Positions 24,722 to 35,352 are shown, numbered from the stretch's first letter. The stretch is 64,000 nt of DNA from an uncultured Rhodospirillales bacterium (GCA_913060675.1 CAJXUS010000008.1:35727-99726), one strand, 5' to 3'. Made by a program: numbers and translations. The notes: generated by a model from the sequence alone, not told the origin.

Positions 24722-26539
24722 TTATTCTTCCATGGCTTCCAGTTGATCAATAAATCCTGAAACTACCTTTAAGCCCTGTTTCCAGAAATCAGGATCGCTG
24801 GCATCCAGTCCGAAGGGCGCCAGTAATTCCTTGTGACGCTTTGATCCCCCTGCAGACAACATCTCGAGATACTTCTCGGCAAAACCTTCTTCGCTTTGCT
24901 GATAAACCGCATAGAGAGAGTTAACCAGACAGTCCCCAAACGCATAGGCATAAACATAAAACGGGGCATGAATGAAATGAGGGACATACGACCAATAAGA
25001 AGCATATTCATCTTCGAAACGGATTGACGGACCAAGGCTTTTGCGTTGCGTATCCATCCAGATTTCACCCAACTGCTCAGGGAGAAGCTCTCCATTGCGT
25101 CGTTCGTCATGGACCCGGGTTTCGAATTGGTGCATCGCCACCTGCCGAACCACAGTATTGAGCATGTCTTCGACTTTAGAAGCCAACATGATGCGTTTTG
25201 CTTTTGCATCTGCTTTCTTTTTCAACACTGATTGGAAGGTCAGCATTTCGCCAAAAACAGACGCCGTTTCCGCCAAGGTCAAAGGCGTATCCGCCATCAA
25301 AGGACCTTGAACACCTGCCAAAACCTGATGAACACCATGGCCAAGCTCGTGGGCGAGTGTCATAACATCCCGAGTACGCCCCTGATAATTCACCAAAAGA
25401 TAGGGATGAGCGCAAGGCACCGTAGGATGAGCAAAAGCACCTGGTGCTTTTCCCGGTCTTACCGGCGCATCAATCCAAGGGTTATCAAAGAACTTCTGCC
25501 CCACTTCTGCTAGTTTTGGCGAAAACCTTGCGTAAGCGTTGAGAACAGTTTCCCGTGCAGTATCCCAATTGATAACATCATCATCATCGTCAGGAAGCGG
25601 CGCGTTACGGTCCCAATAGGGAAGCTGGTCAACACCAAACCATTTGGCTTTTAATTTGTAATAGCGGTGGGCAAGATCTTCGTACGAAGAAGATACAGAG
25701 TTTACCAATGCATCAACGACTTCATCTTCGACAACATTAGCAAGGTTGCGTGCAGAAACGGGACGTTCGAAACCACGCCATTGATCTTCTGTTTCTTTAT
25801 CTTTTGCCAGCGTATTGGTGATGTGAGCAAAAAGGCGTTGATTTTCACCCAAAACCGTTCCCAAAGATTGGGCGGCTTCTTTGCGAACTTTTGGATCGCG
25901 GTTACTTAATTTATTGAGGATCTGTGCAGAACTAAGATCTTCGCCTTGAAACGGAAACGTTAAGCTCGCCATTGTTTCATCAAACAAACGTACCCAGGCT
26001 GATCGGCCAGACACACTTTTTTCGTGTAGCAAGCCTTCGAGTTCATCAGAAAGTTGGTGATCTTTTTGAGCGCGAAGTTCTCTCAACCATGGCGCATATT
26101 TTGAAAGGGAGCTGTTTTCGATTTTTTCTTTTAGCGCGCCTTCATCAAGCTTATTTAGCTCTAATGTGAAAAACAAGATGTGGGTGGATATACTCGTACT
26201 GCGTTCTTGCATGGACTGGAAGAACTTACCAACTTCAGGATCACTCATATTTCCGGCATAGACCAGATAAGCATAGCTCATCACCTTGCCCATGATTTCC
26301 TGAGAATTTTCAAAAGTAACGATAGCATCGTTCAGATCATCACCGCTTAAATTTGCGAGCTTGCCTGCATATCTTTCCTTAAAGGCAATGGCAGCTTTTT
26401 CAACCTTTACCAAGTCGTCTTCGAGCTCTGACGAATCAGGCGAAGGGTAGAGATCCGTAAGATCCCAGGCCGGTAAAGTACCAAGCTTTTCGTCGATAAC
26501 ATCTTTAGGGTGAGCAGCTTCGGTCCCAGCTTCCATCAT
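24722..26539 (-). CDS. pepF: M3 family oligoendopeptidase
   Basis: A 605-residue cytosolic metallopeptidase. The zinc motif HELGHGVH is near residue 400, with the third ligand in LAETASVFGE about 25 residues later, and the M3 signature AYAFGDCLVNSLYAVYQQ in the C-terminal third. It cleaves short peptides of about 6-20 residues in peptide turnover. Length matches the alphaproteobacterial PepF group. Transcribed alone, divergent from the acyl-CoA ligase. Confidence 0.94.
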   Translation of the reverse strand: MMEAGTEAAHPKDVIDEKLGTLPAWDLTDLYPSPDSSELEDDLVKVEKAAIAFKERYAGKLANLSGDDLNDAIVTFENSQEIMGKVMSYAYLVYAGNMSDPEVGKFFQSMQERSTSISTHILFFTLELNKLDEGALKEKIENSSLSKYAPWLRELRAQKDHQLSDELEGLLHEKSVSGRSAWVRLFDETMASLTFPFQGEDLSSAQILNKLSNRDPKVRKEAAQSLGTVLGENQRLFAHITNTLAKDKETEDQWRGFERPVSARNLANVVEDEVVDALVNSVSSSYEDLAHRYYKLKAKWFGVDQLPYWDRNAPLPDDDDDVINWDTARETVLNAYARFSPKLAEVGQKFFDNPWIDAPVRPGKAPGAFAHPTVPCAHPYLLVNYQGRTRDVMTLAHELGHGVHQVLAGVQGPLMADTPLTLAETASVFGEMLTFQSVLKKKADAKAKRIMLASKVEDMLNTVVRQVAMHQFETRVHDERRNGELLPEQLGEIWMDTQRKSLGPSIRFEDEYASYWSYVPHFIHAPFYVYAYAFGDCLVNSLYAVYQQSEEGFAEKYLEMLSAGGSKRHKELLAPFGLDASDPDFWKQGLKVVSGFIDQLEAMEE

Positions 26540-26695
26540 GGAAAAATCCTCTCATTCCGCCAAACGCGGTCTACAAATGCGAACTATGTCTCTATAAACT
26601 TAGAATTAAGAATTTGAAAACAAGGCGAGAATCGCCAAATAATACGTTATCAATGATAAGAAAACATAAGAACAGGTAAAGGCCTAACGAGGAAT

Positions 26696-28501
26696 ATGGA
26701 ACAGAGTATCGCACCACCGCACTATAAAAACCTTGTCAGTCTGTTCTATGAACACGCCAAAGAACGGGATGAACAGCCTTTTCTCTGGTTCAAAGAGAAC
26801 AAGGCTTACTGGCCAATTAGTTGGTCAGAAACCTCTCGTCGTATTACAGCTATGGCCAGAAGCCTTAAATCTATTGGCCTGGAAAAGGGAGACCGTGTGG
26901 TCCTTGTCGCGGAAAATAGGCCTGAATGGTTTATTGCTGACCTCGCTATTATGGCCGCAGGTGGCATTACCGTGCCAGCCTATACCACCAACACGGTTGA
27001 AAACCATCAACATGTCTTGAACCATTCCAGTGCTAAAGGGATTATTATCTCAACTGCAACCCTGTGTAAAAAGGCCCTCCCTGCGGCTGAAAAAGCACTA
27101 GAATGTAAATGGGCAGTAACCATTGATGATATTGAACCAGACGATGATCTCCAGATCCATAACTGGGAACACCTACTTGCCGAGGGTGACAAGCTAGAAG
27201 AAGACATTGAAGCTTCTGCTAAACAACTTACCAGAAGTGATATCGCATGCTTGATATATACCTCTGGAACTGGTGGGTTACCGAAGGGCGTTATGCTGAG
27301 CCACGGTGCAATCCTGTGTAATTGCGAAGGCGCCTGGGATGTCCTTTATCACCTTGGTTTGGGTGAAGAAACATTCCTCTCTTTCCTGCCACTTTCCCAT
27401 GCTTATGAACATACAGCCGGTCAATTTTTCCCTCTATTATTGGCTGCCCAAATCTATTATGGCGAGGGAGCGGAGCATCTTCTTCGTAATATGGCTGAAG
27501 TAAAGCCGACAATCATGACGGCGGTGCCACGCCTATACGAATCAATGTACAGCAGGATCACCCGCGGGCTTGAGAAAGAAAAGCCACTTAAGAGGTCTCT
27601 ATTTTATAAAGCGGAAGCCTTAGGTCGGAAAAAATACCAAGACCCCAACAGTCTGAATGCCTTCGAAAGATTCCAAGACCGCATTCTCGAGAAGCTTGTA
27701 CGGGACAAACTGCGGCTACGGTTTGGCGGCAGGTTAAAAGCCATGGTTTCTGGTGGGGCAGCATTGAACGAAGATATTGGACTCTTTTTTCACTCTCTTG
27801 GGCTGCCTATTTTACAAGGATATGGTCAAACCGAAGCCGCGCCTGTTATTGCGGTAAACCGCCCAGGCATTATCGATATGAGTACCGTTGGCCCTGAACT
27901 CAGAGGCGTTAAAATCAAAATCGCTGAGGATGGAGAAATCCTTGCCAAAGGCGAGCTGTTGATGAGCGGCTATTGGAATGATCAAAAATACACTGACGAG
28001 ACCATTAAAGATGGTTGGCTCTATACCGGAGATATCGGCGAGCTCGATGCAAAAGGACGCCTTAAAATCACGGACAGGAAGAAAGACATTATTGTTCTGT
28101 CCGGAGGCGACAACGTGTCTCCAGCCAGAGTTGAAGGTGAATTGGTTCATCATCCTTTCATCTATCAAGTCATGGTCTATGGCAATAAACGTCCTCACCT
28201 GACAGCCGTTATTGTGCCTACTGAAGATTTTCTAGAGCAATGGGGCGAAGCAAGTGGAATTCCGGGAGTTCTAGCGTCAGTCTATGATAATCCCTCGCTG
28301 AAGATCTCGATGGCAAAGTCCATTGATCAAATCAACAAACAGCTATCCCCCCTAGAGAAAGTACGAAAATTCGTGGTCGCAAACGAGGCCTTTAGCATTG
28401 ATAACGAAATGATGACACCAACCCTAAAGGTCAGACGGCATAAAGTGCTGGAAGTTTATCAAGACCAACTCAATGCCCTCTATCCCAAACCAGTAAAGTA
28501 A
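26696..28501 (+). CDS. Long-chain acyl-CoA synthetase (AMP-binding)
   Basis: A 601-residue adenylate-forming enzyme of the FadD15-type long-chain ligase group. A10 core: CLIYTSGTGGLPKGVMLSHGA near residue 187, LPLSHAYEH, GYGQTEAAPVIAVN and the C-terminal YTGDIGELDAKGRLKITDRKKDIIVLSGGDNVSP. It activates fatty acids with ATP and CoA for beta-oxidation or lipid use. The last motif lacks the usual Lys-Ile-Lys end; instead, there is LEKVRKF, as in this subgroup. GAGGAAT precedes the ATG. Confidence 0.92.
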   Translation: MEQSIAPPHYKNLVSLFYEHAKERDEQPFLWFKENKAYWPISWSETSRRITAMARSLKSIGLEKGDRVVLVAENRPEWFIADLAIMAAGGITVPAYTTNTVENHQHVLNHSSAKGIIISTATLCKKALPAAEKALECKWAVTIDDIEPDDDLQIHNWEHLLAEGDKLEEDIEASAKQLTRSDIACLIYTSGTGGLPKGVMLSHGAILCNCEGAWDVLYHLGLGEETFLSFLPLSHAYEHTAGQFFPLLLAAQIYYGEGAEHLLRNMAEVKPTIMTAVPRLYESMYSRITRGLEKEKPLKRSLFYKAEALGRKKYQDPNSLNAFERFQDRILEKLVRDKLRLRFGGRLKAMVSGGAALNEDIGLFFHSLGLPILQGYGQTEAAPVIAVNRPGIIDMSTVGPELRGVKIKIAEDGEILAKGELLMSGYWNDQKYTDETIKDGWLYTGDIGELDAKGRLKITDRKKDIIVLSGGDNVSPARVEGELVHHPFIYQVMVYGNKRPHLTAVIVPTEDFLEQWGEASGIPGVLASVYDNPSLKISMAKSIDQINKQLSPLEKVRKFVVANEAFSIDNEMMTPTLKVRRHKVLEVYQDQLNALYPKPVK

Positions 28502-28523
28502 CGATTTAATTGATATAAAAATA

Positions 28524-28558
28524 GCCCCTGAATTTCATCTGACTTTCAGGGGCCATTT
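28524..28558. terminator. Terminator shared by acyl-CoA ligase and BCCT gene
   Basis: GCCCCTGAA/TTCAGGGGC stem (28524-28553). The T tail is short on the plus strand (CATTTCA), better on the minus strand (TATTTTTAT). It lies between the two converging stop codons. Confidence 0.75.
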
Positions 28559-28577
28559 CATGGTTACGGATAAATGA

Positions 28578-30194
28578 TTAGTCGTTCAGACCACCACTGA
28601 CAGGTTGTCCTCCCGAAGAATATGTCTGTCCGAGGTCTTCCTCTCGCAGTGCTTTCACTAAGCCAATCATCATGAAAATCATAATGATTGAGAAAGGAAG
28701 GGCCGCAGCAATAGCTGCCGCTTGCAAAGCCTTCAAGCCGCCTGCAACCAACAAGGCTGCTGCAACAAAGCCTTCTCCCAAGCCCCAGATTACCCGGTGC
28801 ATAGTTGGTGGATTTTCATCCCCCATGGAAAGAAGTGTATTCACCACAAGAGTGCCTGAATCAGACGATGTAATGAAATAAGTGGCGATAAGAATGGTTG
28901 CCACGATTGAGGCAATTGTTCCCATGAACCCTGCGTTCATTTTCTCCAGCGTCACATAAAGAGCTGACGTCAAATCAGACTGAACCGCTTCAACAATACC
29001 GCCGTCTCCGAACAATTCAATATGTAGAGCGGTGCCCCCAAACGCCGTCAGCCATACCGCACCAAGTAGCGTTGGTACAAATAACACACCTAGAATGAAC
29101 TCCCGGATGGTACGCCCTTTGGAAATACGGGCGATGAACATGCCGACAAAGGGTGCCCATGACATCCACCAGCCCCAATAGAACGCTGTCCACCAACCTT
29201 GCCATTTACTGGCTTCATCGTTCGCATTTGTCCAAAGGCTGAGCGGTAGAACGTTGCCCATATAATCACCGATGTTCTGAAGGAATGCGCCCAAGAGATA
29301 ACGGGTAGGTCCAAAGGCAATAAAGAACGCAAGAATAGCAATGGAAAGCCAAAGATTTACTTCTGACAGGATCTTAACGCCCTTGCCAACACCCGAAACG
29401 ACTGAAATGGTTGCCAAGGATGAAACCACAGCAATCAGTACCAACATGGCAGCCAGTGCAGGCTCGGTCTTTGTCACACCATCCGTGACAGTTTGTGTAA
29501 CCCAAAAACCCCAACCGGTGATTTCATATAGGCCCGTGGCCATTTGCTGAACCCCAAGACCAAGCGATGTCGCAACTCCAAAAACTGTACCATAAACAGC
29601 TAGGAGATCTGCGATATGACCAATTGGTCCATAGATACGATCACCGATCAATGGGTAGAGCGAAGACCGGATCGTGAGCGGCAAATCTTTACGATAAGCA
29701 AAATACGCCAGCGACAAAGCTACAATGACGTAGATCGCCCAAGGATGCAGTCCCCAGTGAAACAGAGTGATGCGCATGGCGACTTGAGCCGCTTCTGCTG
29801 ATTGCGACATATCATCTGTAATAAATGGGTTGGATTGAAAGTGATAAATTGGCTCAGCGATGGACCAGAAAACAAGGCCGATCCCCATTCCAGCGCCAAA
29901 CAGCATGGCGAACCAGGAAAAATAACTGAACTCTGGTCGATCGGTATCTTTGCCTAACCGCAGATTCCCATAACGACTAAACAGCAGTCAAATGACAAAG
30001 AATAGGAAAAACGCGACGATACCCAAATAGTACCATTTCATCGTACCCACGAGGAAATTGTTAACCCCTGTGAAAAAGTCTCCGACCCCTTCGGTGGCAA
30101 CAAATGCCATGATTACCAAAGCAAAGACGAGAAACTTCGACCATATCGCCATGGTCGGGTTCAAGCCTTTTAGAAAGCCTGATTTTGCTCTCAT
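28578..30194 (-). pseudogene. BCCT family (betaine/choline/carnitine) transporter, interrupted by in-frame TGA
   Basis: Read through, this is a complete 538-codon BCCT transporter: 12 membrane segments, MLFGAGMGIGLVFWSIAEPIYHF near residue 97 and the family signature FYWGWWMSWAPFVGMFIARISKGRT. The frame is broken once, by TGA at codon 69 (complement of 29988-29990), right after the second membrane helix FFLFFVI. In relatives this position is usually Trp, so TGG to TGA is the likely change. The 27 codons between this stop and the next ATG remain in frame and conserved (RPEFSYFSWFA), so there is no other decay. It is either a fresh nonsense mutation, a base error, or a readthrough case. Compatible-solute uptake is the presumed role. 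Confidence 0.85.
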
Positions 30195-30616
30195 GATTAT
30201 AACCTCCCTGAAATGACCCGGATTGGGTCGGGGCCATAATCCGAAAATTCAAATCACTTTCATGGTTAATAGCGACCTAATTTGAGGATATATATGAGCA
30301 CAAGACACAGATTTTCCTCCCTCAAAAAATAAATAGTGTGATAATTATTCAAAAACATTTCATAAACACGAAATAAAACAACAACTTCCCGTCTATTTTG
30401 ACTATTATCAATCCATAAAAAACATACGTTTGTAAAACATTTCAATTTACGACGTTAAACACTCAATTTTGATGTATTTAGTTGTGAAGAGCAGCATTAA
30501 CTATCTAGAAAGTATCCCTGAATTAATAATTTCACGCGAAAACTATTTCTAACTACGCAACTATTAGGCACTATGCCGCAACAGGTAATAAACATAACAA
30601 ACCAAGTGGAGTATCC
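30195..30616. other. AT-rich intergenic region upstream of the Aas fusion
   Basis: No gene is visible in these 422 bases between divergent genes. The stretch is strongly AT-rich, more than flanking coding sequence. Promoters of the BCCT gene and of the acyltransferase fusion must be here; the ATG of the latter follows AAGTGGAG. Confidence 0.5.
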
Positions 30617-33600
30617 ATGTCTATAGAGAATGGGTCGATAAAGAGTGGTTCGATTGAGAACGAAATTCAGAATAACGAACCTCTAGAGAATGAACCTTCA
30701 GAAAACGGTTCTCTAGAAAACAAGAACCTTCTCCACCTCATGAAAACCAAAAGGTTCCTCCCACTTTTCCTGACACAGGCCCTTGGTGCTCTTAACGATA
30801 ACGTCTTTAAAAATGCCTTGGTGGTTTTAATTACCTACCGGTTAGCTGATACTTCAGCCCTATCCCCACAAGTCATGGTGACCTTAGCTGCAGGATTATT
30901 CATCCTACCTTTCTTTTTATTCTCTGCACTTGCAGGACAAATGGCCGACAAGTTTGAAAAATCTCGGCTCATTCGGATAATCAAATACTATGAAATTGTT
31001 ATCATGGCGTTGGCGGCCTACGGCTTTATAACCCATTCACCCAACTACTTGATGGCCGTCCTCTTTATGATGGGCACTCAATCCACCTTCTTTGGCCCGC
31101 TTAAATACAGTATTCTGCCCGACCATATGGAGAAAGATGAGCTGATCGGTGCCAATGGATTGATCGAAGCGGGGACTTTTCTTGCTATTCTGATCGGTAC
31201 CATCATCGGCGGACTTGTCATTTTGATGGACGGCGGAATTTATTTCATTTCAACCATGGTAATCATTTTGGCCATCGTTGGCGTGGTCACCAGTTACTTC
31301 ATTCCAAGAGCAGAAGCAGCTGAACCAACTCTAAAACTAAACCCAAACATCATTGCCGAGACCTATAACCTCGTAAAACACAGCGCAGGTAATCGCGCTG
31401 TCTTCTTATCTATTCTTGGCATTTCATGGTTTTGGCTATTTGGCGCAACATTTCTTGCCCAGTTCCCCACCTTTGCCAAAGACGTTATTGGGGGTGACGA
31501 GCAAATTGTCACCCTGTTTTTGACCGTGTTTTCCATAGGGATTGCGGTTGGTTCTTTGCTTTGTAACAAACTGTTAAAGGGGGAAGTTTCAGCAAGATAT
31601 GTCCCGTTTGGCGCTCTGGGACTTTCTCTGTTTACCTTTGATCTTTATGCTGCCAGCAGCTCGATAAATATTTCAGGCACAACGCTTATCAGCTTGGCTG
31701 AATTCTTCACCAGCCCTGATAATATCCGTATCCTGATAGACCTGTTTTTGATTTCCATCAGTGGTGGCCTCTACATTGTTCCGCTCTATGCAATTTTGCA
31801 AAGCGAGAGTAGCGAGACCCACCGCGCAAGAAATGTTGCCAGTAATAATATTGCAAACGCCTTGTTTATGGTTGTTTCTGCTGTTGGAACTATCGGAATG
31901 CTCAAGTTGGGATTTTCAATTCCCGACGTGTTCCTGGTTATTGGAATTCTCAATCTCGTTGTCGCTCTCTATGTCTGTAAGTTGCTCCCTGAACTTCCGA
32001 CAAAACTGTTCTTCCGGCTCTTGTTCAAGATTTGTTTCCGGGTAGAAGTCAGGGGCGAGGAAAACCTTGAAGATCTCGGCCCCAAAGCCGTTATTGTCAT
32101 CAACCATGTGTCTTTCCTGGATGGCATTTTATTGGCGGCTTTTCTTCCCGGTCGACCAACCTTTGCCATCGATACCTTTATGGCTCAAAAATGGTGGGTC
32201 AAACCTTTCCTATCGGTCGTCGATTTTTACCCCATTGATCCGACCAACCCCATGGCGACCAAAACCATGATCAGTGTGGTCAAGTCCGGCAAACGCTGCG
32301 TCATCTTCCCCGAAGGCAGGATTACGGTTACCGGCGGCATGATGAAGATACACGAAGGCCCGGGGATGATTGCCGATCATGCCGATGCCCCGTTGCTGCC
32401 AGTTAACATCGAAGGCGCTCAGTACAGCCGCTTTTCCCGGCTAAAAGGAAAAGTACGCCAACGCTGGTTCCCTAAGGTGACCATTACCATCCACCCACCG
32501 AAAAAATTACGCCTTAACGAAGATATTAGAGGGAGAGAGCGCCGCGCGGCTATCAGCATCGGCCTTCATGATCTAATGAGTGAAACTGCCCTTGCTTCTT
32601 GCCCCGCAGAAGGAGGCCTTTTCAAGAACCTTCTAGACGCCAGAGATATTCATGGCGGATCCAGTCATGTCGTCGAAGATATCGAACGCTCCCCTCTCGA
32701 TTACGACAAGCTAATCACGGGAAGCTTTGTTCTCGGTAGCAAATTTGCAAACTTCACAAAAAGACAAGAAATCGTCGGAGTACTGCTGCCTAACTCCTCA
32801 GCGGCAGCAGTTACATTTTTTGCCCTTCAATCCAAAAGCCGGGTTGCTGCGATGCTCAACTTTACTATGGGCGAGAAGAACCTGTTGTCTTGTTGTGAAA
32901 CCGCTGAGATCAAAACCATTATCACATCACGCAAGTTTATCGAAGTTGGCCGTCTTGATGATCTGGCAGACGCTTTAAGCAAAGAGTGCAAACTGGTTTA
33001 TCTCGAAGACATTAAGAAAGAGATCTCTCTCGGCAACAAGGTGGCTGGCAAGATCAAAAGCCATTTTGCGCGGTCAGTTCACAACAGTGAAGCACCTGAT
33101 ATCAACGACGCTGCAGTTGTTCTGTTCACTTCCGGCTCCGAAGGCGTCCCCAAAGGTGTGATGTTAAGTCACGGCAACTTGCTGTCTAACAGAAACCAGC
33201 TCTCAGCCGTGGTTGATTTCAATTCCACAGACACCGTCTTCAATGCCCTGCCTATCTTCCACTCCTTTGGCATGACAGGCGGTTTACTGCTGCCAATTCT
33301 CTCTGGCATTAAGACTTTCCTTTATCCGTCTCCCCTGCATTACAGGATTGTGCCTGCACTGGTGTACGATACCAATGCCACTATTGTTTTTGGAACCGAT
33401 ACGTTCCTAAACGGTTACGCTCGTGTGGCACACCCATACGACTTTTATTCCGTCAGACATATTTTTGCTGGCGCAGAAAAAGTCAAAGACAGCACACGTA
33501 AGGTGTGGTCCGAAAAATTTGGCCTCCGCGTTTTAGAAGGGTACGGCGCGACCGAAACCTCTCCTGTACTCTCCACCAATACACCTTTGCAATATAAAGC

Positions 33601-34147
33601 TGGAACTGTTGGGCGTTTCTTACCTGGGATTGAAAGCAGGTTAGAGCCTGTTCCCGGGATTCCAACCGGTGGCAGGTTATTTGTGAAGGGACCCAATATT
33701 ATGAAGGGCTATCTACGTGCGGATGCGCCAGGTCAACTACAGCCACCAGAAGATGGCTGGTATGACACTGGTGATATTGTGGTGCTTGATATCGATGGCT
33801 TCATTTCGATCCAGGGCCGCGCAAAACGCTTTGCCAAGATCGCTGGCGAAATGGTCTCCCTAACGGCTGCAGAAGATCTCGCGGGTAAAACCTGGCCCGG
33901 ATTCCAGCACGCGGTTATTTCACGGCCTGATGCAAAAAAAGGTGAACAATTGATCCTCGCCACAGACTGCCCAACAGCGGCACGGCCCGAGCTTCTGAGT
34001 AAAGCCAAAGAACAGGGTATTACAGAGTTGATGATTCCCCGAGAGATCGAAATCCTCGACAAACTTCCGGTTCTTGGAACCGGGAAAACGGATTATCAAT
34101 CCCTGCAACTCCTTCTGGTTCCAGAACCCGAAGCGGCGAGGGCTTAA
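30617..34147 (+). CDS. aas: LplT-Aas fusion: MFS lysophospholipid flippase + PlsC acyltransferase + acyl-ACP ligase
   Basis: A 1176-residue three-part protein. Residues 1-35 are a Ser/Glu/Asn-rich repeat (ENGSIKSGSIEN type); 40-440 a 12-helix MFS transporter starting LPLFLTQALGALNDNVFKNAL as in LplT; about 460-640 a PlsC acyltransferase with NHVSFLDG (HX4D) and FPEGRITVTGG; about 680-1170 an AMP-binding ligase with VVLFTSGSEGVPKGVMLSHGN and WYDTGDIVVLD. Together they bring lysophospholipids in, activate a fatty acid and reacylate at the inner membrane, i.e. phospholipid repair. E. coli uses two proteins, LplT and Aas, for this. Own terminator follows. Confidence 0.93.
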   Translation: MSIENGSIKSGSIENEIQNNEPLENEPSENGSLENKNLLHLMKTKRFLPLFLTQALGALNDNVFKNALVVLITYRLADTSALSPQVMVTLAAGLFILPFFLFSALAGQMADKFEKSRLIRIIKYYEIVIMALAAYGFITHSPNYLMAVLFMMGTQSTFFGPLKYSILPDHMEKDELIGANGLIEAGTFLAILIGTIIGGLVILMDGGIYFISTMVIILAIVGVVTSYFIPRAEAAEPTLKLNPNIIAETYNLVKHSAGNRAVFLSILGISWFWLFGATFLAQFPTFAKDVIGGDEQIVTLFLTVFSIGIAVGSLLCNKLLKGEVSARYVPFGALGLSLFTFDLYAASSSINISGTTLISLAEFFTSPDNIRILIDLFLISISGGLYIVPLYAILQSESSETHRARNVASNNIANALFMVVSAVGTIGMLKLGFSIPDVFLVIGILNLVVALYVCKLLPELPTKLFFRLLFKICFRVEVRGEENLEDLGPKAVIVINHVSFLDGILLAAFLPGRPTFAIDTFMAQKWWVKPFLSVVDFYPIDPTNPMATKTMISVVKSGKRCVIFPEGRITVTGGMMKIHEGPGMIADHADAPLLPVNIEGAQYSRFSRLKGKVRQRWFPKVTITIHPPKKLRLNEDIRGRERRAAISIGLHDLMSETALASCPAEGGLFKNLLDARDIHGGSSHVVEDIERSPLDYDKLITGSFVLGSKFANFTKRQEIVGVLLPNSSAAAVTFFALQSKSRVAAMLNFTMGEKNLLSCCETAEIKTIITSRKFIEVGRLDDLADALSKECKLVYLEDIKKEISLGNKVAGKIKSHFARSVHNSEAPDINDAAVVLFTSGSEGVPKGVMLSHGNLLSNRNQLSAVVDFNSTDTVFNALPIFHSFGMTGGLLLPILSGIKTFLYPSPLHYRIVPALVYDTNATIVFGTDTFLNGYARVAHPYDFYSVRHIFAGAEKVKDSTRKVWSEKFGLRVLEGYGATETSPVLSTNTPLQYKAGTVGRFLPGIESRLEPVPGIPTGGRLFVKGPNIMKGYLRADAPGQLQPPEDGWYDTGDIVVLDIDGFISIQGRAKRFAKIAGEMVSLTAAEDLAGKTWPGFQHAVISRPDAKKGEQLILATDCPTAARPELLSKAKEQGITELMIPREIEILDKLPVLGTGKTDYQSLQLLLVPEPEAARA

Positions 34148-34171
34148 TCCTCTTTTCGCTCTGATTTCAGA

Positions 34172-34207
34172 CAATAAAAAACCCACCTGGCGGTGGGTTT
34201 TTTATTG
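34172..34207. terminator. Bidirectional terminator between aas and gapR
   Basis: A perfect 16-bp inverted repeat (CAATAAAAAACCCACC / GGTGGGTTTTTTATTG) with loop TGGC. It has T-runs on both strands and serves both convergent genes. Confidence 0.95.
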
Positions 34208-34222
34208 CAACTATTGAAGAGC

Positions 34223-34573
34223 TTAAATCATGCCAAGGGCATGTTTATAAACATCAATAAGTTCTTCTTGCTCCAACCGTTCCTGCTGTTCGATCTTACG
34301 AAGAGAAACGATTTTACGCATAATCTTGGTATCGAAGCCAAGCGATTTAGCTTCTGAGTAAATTTCTTTAATATCGTCAGCGATCGCTTTTTTCTCTTCT
34401 TCCAAACGTTCAACACGTTCAATAAAGCCACGAAGACGATCAGCCGTTACACCATTGATCTCACCGCCGGGAATAGGAGCAAGTTTCGGAGCATCCATCT
34501 CGTCATTGAGCGTCTCGTGAGAAACCGTATCTTCAGAAGTTGTTTCGTCATAGCCTGCGTCGAAATCATCCAT
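34223..34573 (-). CDS. gapR: Nucleoid-associated protein GapR (DUF2312)
   Basis: A 116-residue protein whose C-terminal 80 residues form the DUF2312 domain: [37 protein letters not shown] and [23 protein letters not shown]. In Caulobacter GapR clamps overtwisted, AT-rich DNA ahead of replication and transcription and stimulates type II topoisomerases. The N-terminal 40 residues are acidic and less conserved. Its stop is 16 bases from the terminator shared with aas. Confidence 0.94.
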   Translation of the reverse strand: MDDFDAGYDETTSEDTVSHETLNDEMDAPKLAPIPGGEINGVTADRLRGFIERVERLEEEKKAIADDIKEIYSEAKSLGFDTKIMRKIVSLRKIEQQERLEQEELIDVYKHALGMI

Positions 34574-34721
34574 GCTCTAGGCCCTTTTATGCTGTCAGGT
34601 ATAAATAAATCTGTTGCGGAAATTAACGCCCGCCGTCTCATTTGGCAATGCCAGAAGGAACTTCTCTGTCTCATTTTCCAAAAAAATCACAATTAGGAAT
34701 ATTTCCCAGTTGCCTCAAACC

Positions 34722-35021
34722 TCAGTCATGAGCTGGTTTGCTCTTTTCGAATGCGGCCTGTTGTTCTGCAGTTGCCGCAGTTTGGTGTTTTGCTTTCCAT
34801 TCATCGTACGGCATACCATAGACAATTTCTCGGGCTTGTCCGTAATCAATGGCCTCACCCTTTTCTTCTGCTGCAGCCATATACCATTTAGACAAACAGT
34901 TCCGACAAAACCCCGCCAAATTCATCATGTCAATATTCTGCACATCGGAGCGTTCACGTAAATGCGCGACCAGACGCCGAAAGGTCGCGGCTTCCAGTTC
35001 TAGCTGTGTTTGCTTATCCAT
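34722..35021 (-). CDS. DUF1244 family protein
   Basis: A 99-residue protein with the DUF1244 pattern: LEAATFRRLVAHLRERSDVQNIDMMNLAGFCRNCLSKWY (two conserved Cys) and YDEWKAKHQT. The family is widespread in Proteobacteria without a known role; the pair of Cys suggests metal or redox use. The ATG at 35021 is preferred, since GGGGA lies six bases before it, and the earlier ATG at 35033 touches its own GGAG. Downstream is gapR at 150 bases. Confidence 0.9.
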   Translation of the reverse strand: MDKQTQLELEAATFRRLVAHLRERSDVQNIDMMNLAGFCRNCLSKWYMAAAEEKGEAIDYGQAREIVYGMPYDEWKAKHQTAATAEQQAAFEKSKPAHD

Positions 35022-35352
35022 TGTATTCCCCATCTCCAGCTACATTAGCTTTATCATTTTTTTGGTTCAGACAACTTAATGTCGTTAAAGAACCAATACC
35101 TCCCCTTTTTGGGTACGTCGAAGGGAAAAGAAGTATTGCTCTAAATAAGTGGGTTCCCTGATTAAAAAACACTGATTTAAGAAGTAAAAAAGCTATTACA
35201 AAACCTCGAATAAAATTTAATACTTTATAAACTATATCTCCCTGATAGTTGAATTTACAAAATACACCTTATAGATGAAATTTAATTCACACTGATCTAC
35301 TGCCCTATAGCTATATTTAACATAATATTATAGGGATTGATGCGGGGAAAAT
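35022..35352. other. AT-rich intergenic region upstream of the first chemoreceptor
   Basis: No gene is visible. The stretch between divergent DUF1244 and the chemoreceptor gene is AT-rich and ends with GCGGGGAAAAT just before the ATG. No repeat or hairpin of note. Confidence 0.45.

Noticed and set aside
34614..34961. 115-codon open frame opposite DUF1244
   Set aside because: Overlaps a gene with clear family match and has a Phe/Cys/Ser-rich, non-protein-like composition.
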